NCBI GenBank assembly: GCA_963969365.1
Contig: OZ017755.1
Coordinates: forward strand, 2,170,001-2,234,000
Length of the DNA: 64,000 bases
DNA from: Asterochloris sp. CNOR1
Taxonomy: Eukaryota; Chlorophyta; Trebouxiophyceae; Trebouxiales; Trebouxiaceae
Direction of reading: 5' to 3'
The translations under genes and the position numbers were made by a program. The notes under the pieces were generated by a model. That model ran no database searches, was not told where the DNA came from, and saw only the letters and a program-made list of their open reading frames with translations. Below, piece after piece: positions 57,226 to 64,000 of the stretch (its first letter is position 1; every line of letters begins with the position of its first letter).

Positions 57226-60200
57226 TCACTTGATGTTGCGAGCACGCTCCACCAGCAGGCGGCGCCCGTTCCACTCGCGCCCGTCCATGTGGCGAACGGC
57301 CTGCACCAGCGAAGCACATCATTGCCAGCCAAGCCGCTATGGTACAGCACACACGATTGGGGACGAGGACTCAGTGCAGATACAGAGGTCACAACCGCCT
57401 GCAGCAGGCAGCAGTTTGCTTGGGCCAGCCTCACTGTGCCCCCGCTGCCCTTGCTCTGCTCAGGACAGCAGCGGGGACCACCCAGGGCACAAAGCAGGTG
57501 TGAGAGTGAAGTCCAACTGTGCAGCAGGGAGCAGCAGGGTGAGAGGGACACAGGGCAGGCAGCATGCAGTTGAACAAGGACTGATTTTGGTGGCTGCTTG
57601 AGGTGCAGCACTATGCAGAGAAATTCAACAACAACAGTGCCCTCAATCCGCGCTAAGTGAGTGGCGGGCCCAGCCAGCCTGCCAGTGCATCAGCATTACA
57701 GGCTGCGTCCTGGAAAGCTCAAGCTGCCAAGGTCACCCTGTCAACATGATCATCGTGCCCCATGGCCACAGAGCCCGATCCCTTGGACACAAGCAGCCAG
57801 ACAGCACAACAGAGAGCGTATCCAGAGATGAACAGGGCTCACCCTGTCCACCTCATCATCAAGGTTGGCATCAAAGCCATATGCTTTGGACACAAGCAGC
57901 CAGACAGCATAGGGAGCGTGCTCAGTCAGTCAGTGGGGCTCAGTGAGCCCCCTCACCTCTCAAGCACAGCAGCAGCAGCACCTGAGGGTCTCTCCCGATG
58001 TGGCTGCCCTGCGCCCATCTCCACTGCGGGTTCGGCAGAGCAGGACCTGCACAGGGCAAGCCTGGGGTGGCCAGGCGGTCTCACCCTGTCCACATCATCG
58101 TCATGGTCCATGACCACAAAGCCAAAGCCCCTGGACTCGCCAGTGCGCGGATTCCTCACAATGCGCGCGTCCCGCACCTTACCATATTTGCCAAACTTAC
58201 GCTCCAAGTCCTGCAGGGCAGTGGTGGGTATGAGTGTTGCTGCCAGCAAGATGCAGAACAGCCAGACAGGGCAGACTGCTGCAGCAGAGCAGCCCATACA
58301 GGGCCTCACAACATAGACTCTGTATAGCAACTTATCATTCTTGCCGGAGAAGGACGTCTGCACATCAGCCAGGTATGTGGTGCAGAGGTGGCAGAGAGAA
58401 GTGCCAGCGGTTGCCAGCATGTTGATCTGTAGCTGCTTCCTCGCTGATGTGGTGGTCAGTGAAGCAGCACAGAGGCTCAAGGTGCATGGGCCTTCCTGTG
58501 ACAAGACCTAATGGACGACTTCCTTCCTCCAGAGGCCTGCTGATATCCCGCAAGCCGCAGCGTGGCAGCCAAGCAGGACAAGCGGATGCGCATAACAATG
58601 CCACCATGCTGCCTCGCAACACCCTGACCACAAAGTGGTCACAACAGGCAGCCTGCAACCCGACTGCATGGCCTGCTGCGCTCACCCTCTCGTTGACAAT
58701 GAAGTTGACACCAGCCACAAATAGGTGCAGCCCGGTGGCAGGGGGCGGTGGCCGGCTCCGAGGGGAGTACCGGCGTGGTGGCGGAACTGGCGACCTGCAG
58801 CCAGCACCGAGGCAGCCTCGCGAACAGGTGCAGCCCAGTTGCAGAGGCAGCAGCTGACTGCAGGAGAAACAGCAGTGCAAGGACAGGACCAGCGAGCTGC
58901 AGGCAGCACCCAGGCAGGCTCAGTGGGGCTGGGGATAGTCGAGGCATCCTTGCAGTGCATCTGCAGACTGTGCAGAGTTATGACGGCTCCTTTGGGTCGG
59001 GCGAAAGGCAGGCTCGCTTTCATGATTGTCCCCAGCAGCTGGCTGCAGAGGAAGCAATGGCATATTAGCAGGACCGGTGACCTGCAGACAGCACCCTGGC
59101 CGGATCAGCTTCAGGCCCCCAACTCCAGCTGTACATCCTTTCAGAATAGCCTGCAGGGCAGGCACGGTTTGGTGTGTGCCAAGCAGGCGCAGCTCCTGGA
59201 CAACAGCGATTCAATGAGGGATGGTTTAACTAGCCTTTCAGGCAGGCCCCATCAGGTGCAGCCCAGTAGCAGGGGCAGCAGCTGGTCATGCTACAGGCCT
59301 GGGGCAGGATTCAGGGCCAGGCAACAAGCGGCAAGCCTGATTGGAAGCAGGGAAACTTGCATGGAGCTTGGCTTCTGAGACACAGTGCGTGCAGGAAGCC
59401 AGCAGATATGCTTCTGCAAGCAGCAGCATAGCTGCAGGCTGAGGTGGTGTGCAAGAACGGACATAACCTCAGCTCAGCAGTGCATGCAGTGAGTGCAGGC
59501 AGGTCCCCTGCAGGCAATGTGCCTTGAATGCGGCTTGGCAACTAAGTGGCGCCTAGTGCTGCAGCACCACCCCCACTGGCTGAGCCGGATGGTCTCAAGA
59601 CGATTTGACTGGCTTCCCTGTATTTCAGTGCAGCACATATCTCTCAGCCATGACAAGCAACACGCACTTGACCACTCCTGCGCCGCCAATTCTCTGCTGC
59701 TGGGGCTTATGTTCCTGGCTCACAGCCAACCCTACACAGCAACAAGTGCTGTCGGCCCACCTGCTGCGCCGCCGCGCATAGCGGTCGCGATCGTAGCGGT
59801 CGGCATTGCGGTCGCGTGATCTCTCCCTGAGCGACCCCCTGCTGCGGCTGCGGCGCCTGGTGTCACCCCTCACCCTGCAGGGCAAGGAGCAGAGCTCTGG
59901 GAATCGCATGCATGAGACTTGGCATCCTGGCTCTAGGAATGCAGGCTGAGTCGAGCAAGCAGCAGCGCAATGCTGAGGGGCCATGAGACAAGAGGCAGGG
60001 GGCTGGCGGGCGCCAAAAGTCGTGCAGGGCAGGGTCGCAACAAGGAGGGCGCAGCATGCATAGCGGGTGCACGCGAGCGCGCTTCTGCCTGTGCTGTGTG
60101 CACTGCAGCCCGGCAGCTACTGGGAAGTATTATACAGGGAGCTGGCAGTACTGGACAGGCCCTCTGGGGAGTGGCCACCAGACAAATCAAAAAGCGAGCT

Positions 60201-61687
60201 GATCAATGTCTGTCCGCCCCCATCGCTACGCAATCAGGCCCTAGAAACAATACTGGCACAGCACCCCAGCTTGCAGTCTCTTAGTCTTTTGACAACAGCA
60301 ATACAATCAGAAGGGCTGCAGGAGACGGTCCCTACCAGCAAAGGCAAAGCAGCCATGTTGCGGACCCTGAGGAGCCTGCAGTGGGTTTTAGCTCAACCTC
60401 AACAACCCACCTGGAGCGTGAGCGTGAGTAGCGCCGCACCGCCCTGTCCCTGGAGCGCGATCTGTCCCGTGGGGACCGCGACCGCCTGCGGGGTGACCTG
60501 TCCCTTGGCGATCTCTCCTGTGACCTGTCGCGCAACGACTTGTCCCTGGGAGACCGGTCCCGGGGAGACCTGTCCCTTGGAGAGGCATCCCGTGGCGATG
60601 CATCCCGCGGCGACCTCTCACGAGACTTCTCCCGTGGGGACCTGCAGAGGGCAGGCAGGAAAGGGCAGGTGGGTGGCTGAAGCTCTTCTACACAGCTGTC
60701 CTATATGTTCTGCTGTGGAGCAGGCAGAGATGCATGTGGGTGCAGGCACTAGCAGGACCTGCACAGGAGGGTGGAGGCTGGGACGTGCTTGCACTGGCAG
60801 GTGTGGTGGCACCCTCATGGATGGTACACAGACCCTTGCCCCTCTCGAGGCCTTCAAGGGAGCCTGACTGGAGGCACCTGCCTGCGCGCAGACAAACACA
60901 GCTTGCCTGCGGACTCAGGAGGTGCCCACATGAGGAGGCACCCATGAGGCTCAAATCAGGGTGTGCCTGCCAATATTGGCAACCGGATGCCCAGGCTGCC
61001 TGACGAGGTGAAGTTGCTCTCAGACAAGAGCAGAGCATCCCGCAAGCGGCTCAGCGTGACAGGAAGCAGTCTGCCGCAAGCACTGACCTGCGGCTGTCCT
61101 GCGACGGGCTCCTGCCATCCCTTGACCTGGAGCGCCTGCCCTCATCTCTGCCGTTCTCCCTGTCTGTCTCCCTGCAGGCAGCAGTACCAGCATCCAGGCG
61201 TATACAGCACCCAGCAATATAGGGGTGGAAATGCAGGGCGCGCCCTCTAAGGCGAAGCCAACTGTCAAAACCATCACGGTGGCCAAGCACAAGTCGCAAG
61301 CTGCTGGCCTAGGCCTTTCTGCAGCAAACTGACACAGAAGTCAAACATGGTGTTGCGCTCATCAGTGCTGCTGTTTGCCCTGGCAATATGCCATGCAGCT
61401 TACATTGCTTCTTTTTCGCCAGGTGCAGGCGTGTCGTTCCTCTCTACCATTGGCTCTTCAGCATCCTGCAACACTGTGCAAGCTGTGTAAGCCCTCCAGG
61501 GGAAGCACTCTCTAAGTTGTGATGCAGGCGCCCTGTATGGTGCAGCTCAAACCTCAGCCTGGGAGCAGGCAGGGACCTAAGATTGCACCTTTCCGTTGGC
61601 CTCCTCTGCAAGGGGTGAGACAGGCTCCTGCTCTGCCTCTCCATTCACAGCATCGTCGCCCCTGACTTCATCCTCATTGTCTGACAT
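57226..61687 (-). CDS. Transformer-2-like SR splicing factor (RS domain + one RRM), 299 aa
   Basis: Predicted nuclear pre-mRNA splicing regulator. Eight exons join in phase: 61687-61589, 61465-61404, 61171-61088, 60641-60411, 59874-59761, 58794-58686, 58210-58085, 57300-57226 (TGA). The N-terminus is acidic (MSDNEDEVRGDDAVNGEAEQ), then an RS domain built of SPRD/SPRE and RS dipeptides (residues ~60-195), then one RRM: RNP2 LHLFVAGVNF, DLERKFGKYGKVRDARIV, RNP1 ESRGFGFVVM, ending MDGREWNGRRLLVERARNIK at the stop. Tra2 proteins usually have a second RS domain after the RRM; here it is missing, so only the N-terminal RS domain remains. The start ATG is in an exon that fits exon 2 in phase 0. The introns around exons 6 and 7 contain diverged copies of these exons' edges. 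Confidence 0.9.
57733..57890 (-). repeat. Two exon echoes of the exon-7 donor edge in the last intron of the Tra2-like gene
   Basis: Plus-strand 57733-57790 and 57839-57890 each resemble the exon-7 3' edge at 58082-58137: all begin CACCCTGTC and all share an ATCATC/ATCATCG block followed by AGCC and (C/T)TTGGACAC or CTGGACTC. The two copies also share an identical 20-mer, GGACACAAGCAGCCAGACAG. Confidence 0.75.
58721..59300 (-). repeat. Exon echoes of the exon-6 5' half in the upstream intron of the Tra2-like gene
   Basis: The exon-6 edge (58721-58800) contains AGGTGCAGCCC (RNP2 coding, complement) and GACCTGCAG at the acceptor. A ~95-bp copy at 58824-58919 has the same order (AGGTGCAGCCCAGTTGCAG ... 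GAGCTGCAGGCAGCACC). A second acceptor-side copy lies at about 59067-59105 (GACCTGCAGACAGCACC) and an RNP2-side copy at 59253-59290 (AGGTGCAGCCCAGTAGCAG). Confidence 0.8.
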
Positions 61688-61950
61688 TGGGTGCACTGAT
61701 GTCTGTAGAAGAGGCACAATTGTGAGATGCTGGAGGCAGTGGCCGGGTGGAGCTGTCAACTCCTCCCACGGCAAGCACCAGAACGCATGGGACTGCACAC
61801 TCACGTGCTCAAATAGCACCAAGTCACAGATCAGAAGTAATGGAGGGACAGCGAGCTCAGCGAGGCCCAGCTATCTGGTGCAGCCGACCCAGGGTTCAGG
61901 ACCCTTGCCAAAGTTTGACCTTGACCTGAGGCGCACAGGCATGCCCCGGC
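61688..61950. promoter_or_regulatory. Shared spacer between divergent Tra2-like and METTL4-like genes
   Basis: 263 bp between two start codons on opposite strands, so promoters and 5' UTRs are likely shared or overlapping. No core motif recognised. Confidence 0.45.
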
Positions 61951-64000
61951 ATGCAGTTCCTCAGCAAAGCAGGAGATGCTGTCTTGCTCAACGTCTTTGA
62001 CCTGATTGCTGTTAATTACTTTTATCATCTGCCACGCCTGGAGGGCCTCCAGATCAAGTCTGGAATACTCAAGGAGGCTCCAGAACTGACTGCTGAGCCA
62101 CCCCAGCAGGAAGTTGCACTGACTGACAAGCCTCAGCCGGGGAAGGAGGATGCCACTGCCGAGTCACAACAGCAGGCTGGCAATCCCGGGAAAAAGCGCA
62201 AGAGGAGCAAGCAGGAGAGGGAGAGGCCAGAGGAGTGGCAGCAGAGGCAGGCCAGGCAGGCAGAGGCAGACGAGCGCCATGCACAAGCAAGGCCAGCCCT
62301 GGAGCAGGCCCTCCAGCTGTTGAAGCAGCACCTGGCAGCGCTGCATAGAAGTAGCCTGCCAGCAGGGCAGCCTTGCCAGCAGCCGGCAGACAACCACGCA
62401 TGCCTTAGGGCTGCAACAGAGCCAGGATCTGCAGGCCTTAATGGGAGCCTGTTGGCTCCTAAAGGCCCAGATCTTGGCCTTTGGGGGCTATCTGACGCCC
62501 CTCTGCCAGCTCCAGACCTTGACCTGTTGAGCCTGGCACATATGAAGAACACACTGCACCCTGCGATCCGCTTTCCAGCCGCTGGGCCACATGACCCAGG
62601 TGCCTCAGCGCCCCTGTTTGACACGCTGGTTGCTGCCCCATCTCAACACCTGGATGAAGTTGCTTGGGCACATGAAACACCAGTAGTGCTTCCAGCTGGC
62701 AGCCGCTTCCTCATTTCAGATATCAAAGAGCTGCACTCGCTTATTCCAGGTGATCGCTACTCTTTCGTTGCATGAACCCGCGCTGCACCAGATTGAGAGC
62801 CAACATGATATGGCAGCCTGTGCTTTTGCTCTTCATGGTGTCTGCTTCCCAGCATGCTGGCATGCTTCGCAAGGCCAGCCACTGGGTGGTGTGGGGCAAT
62901 GCTGTCGCTACAGCCCTTACAGCAGCCGGGAGGGGATTCGATGCATCCCCTACTGAGTCCCCAGAGCCCGAACATTACTGAGGCGTGCCCACCTCCATGG
63001 CCCTGCTGAGTTCCCTTGTCCCCTTGTCTGCGCAGGAAGCAGCGAGCTGGGGTTCCACTGCATCCTCCTGGACCCCCCCTGGGAGAATGCCAGTGCCAGA
63101 CGGGGAGCCAAGTACCCTATGCTGCCTTCACGGAATTTGAAGGCCATTCCCATGCAGCGCCTCATGCACCAGGTGGCCTCCCTGCCTGGCTGAGGGCAGC
63201 TGCACCTGTACTGGCAGCTGCAGTGCCCCCAGCATGATATTTTGAGAGGCCAGCGGGTAGCACCGTTTCACGCTGTTTCTGGACTGACTGCCAGATCTGG
63301 TCACATATGGTGTTCCCAGGTTGATCTCCACGGTGGGCAGTGTTGCACAGGCTGCTGCAGTACCTTCTCCATGCTGCAGTGCCCTGCATCAAGCCAAATT
63401 TCTGCTGCCCGATGTGCAGCGCACAGCACTTTGTTGTCTTGTTGAGCTATCTCTGCCACTTGTGCAGGAGGGGTGCCTGGTTGCCATGTGGGTGACCAAC
63501 AGGGAGAGGCACCGCCGCTTTGTGGAGCAGGAGCTGCTCCCCTTCTGGGGCCTTCACATCGTGGCCACCTGGCACTGGCTCAAAGTGACGCCTGCAGGGG
63601 AGGCTGTGACACCGCTGGTGAGCCACACAGAGCAAGGTCTGGACCATCGTCAATTAGCTGCACAGGGGCCAAGGCCTGCCTCTCTGTGCCATCCTACTGG
63701 TCCTGCAGACTCTTGAGCTCACCAGCGACCAGCAAGTTCTTCAGCAAACTTCTCCAAAGAGGATAAATCAAAGACATTCAAAACCCCCGCTTGGCTGCTG
63801 TCCTGCAGGATGCTCCAGGCCGGCACCCATATGAGGTGCTGCTCCTGATGCAGCCTGACCTTCAAGGTAGCACGTCTGCCGGCCAGCGCAAGGTGCCAGA
63901 GAGGCTGACCCTGATGTCAGTGGCCCTGCAGCATTCACGCAAGCCTCAGCTGGCCTCATTGCTCCAGCACTGGCTGCCAGAGAGGCCCAGGTGTCTTGAG
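61951..64000 (+). CDS. METTL4-like MT-A70 family N6-adenine methyltransferase, 3' end cut by window
   Basis: SAM-dependent adenine-N6 methyltransferase; METTL4 relatives modify U2 snRNA and have been proposed to act on DNA. Exons: 61951-62749, 63036-63172, 63468-63617 and 63809 to the window end. The N-terminal ~265 residues are family-specific: AVLLNVFDLIAVNYFYHL, a Lys/Arg-rich nuclear-signal-like KKRKRSKQERERPEEW, then a long helical/Gln region. The catalytic DPPW motif is intact in FHCILLDPPWENASARR, followed by the target-strand loop, GCLVAMWVTNRERHRRFV, VATWHWLKVTPAGE and HPYEVLLLMQPDL. SRKPQLASLLQHWLP matches the family's final KPPLAxxL segment, so only a few residues should be missing at the window end. 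The start was chosen as the first ATG in frame; an upstream exon cannot be excluded. Confidence 0.88.

Overview
The window is nuclear DNA from a photosynthetic eukaryote, most likely a trebouxiophyte green alga of the Coccomyxa/Chlorella type. The evidence is GC-rich genes cut into many short exons, introns that mostly read GTGAG...CTGCAG, plant/algal families (a PH-START-DUF1336 EDR2-like protein, a PAM68-type plastid protein), possible TGTAA 3'-end signals and an L1-like LINE. The species cannot be fixed from the sequence. I built gene models by hand from splice motifs, intron phase and protein logic; where a model closes in frame I give its length, and unresolved junctions are stated. No tRNA, rRNA or CRISPR array was recognised.

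Left part (1-17.6 kb). A long minus-strand gamma-tubulin complex component 6-like gene runs off or ends near the left edge. It is followed on the same strand by a five-exon gene of unknown function and a complete PP2C phosphatase. A divergent pair (PP2C minus, nucleoside hydrolase plus) shares a 289-bp spacer.

Middle (17.7-43.9 kb). A minus-strand basic/RS-rich nuclear protein of unrecognised family and a minus-strand unknown gene precede a plus-strand two-RRM protein with a Gln/Pro/Gly-rich tail. A 16-exon EDR2-like gene (872 aa) then fills 30.0-41.0 kb on the minus strand, followed by a small unknown minus-strand gene.

Right part (44-64 kb). In order: the 3' end of a leucine-rich-repeat gene (+), SURF2 (+), a PAM68-like photosystem assembly factor (-), a seven-helix membrane protein (-), an apparently intact LINE (+), a Tra2-like SR splicing factor (-) and, divergent from it, a METTL4-like MT-A70 methyltransferase (+) cut by the window end. 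RNA and nucleic-acid handling recurs (RRM protein, Tra2-like, METTL4-like, RS-rich protein, SURF2), but the genes look like independent housekeeping loci and not a cluster.

The most unusual signal is not a gene. Introns of at least three genes (EDR2-like, Tra2-like, seven-helix protein) carry diverged tandem copies of the edges of the exons beside them ('exon echoes'), often with the splice site destroyed. The LINE is the second: ORF1 and ORF2 are in one frame separated by a single UAG, and the endonuclease WN motif lies upstream of the first ORF2 ATG. Three GC-AG introns, all starting GCAAG, and a four-copy repeat in the GCP6 insertion are also notable.
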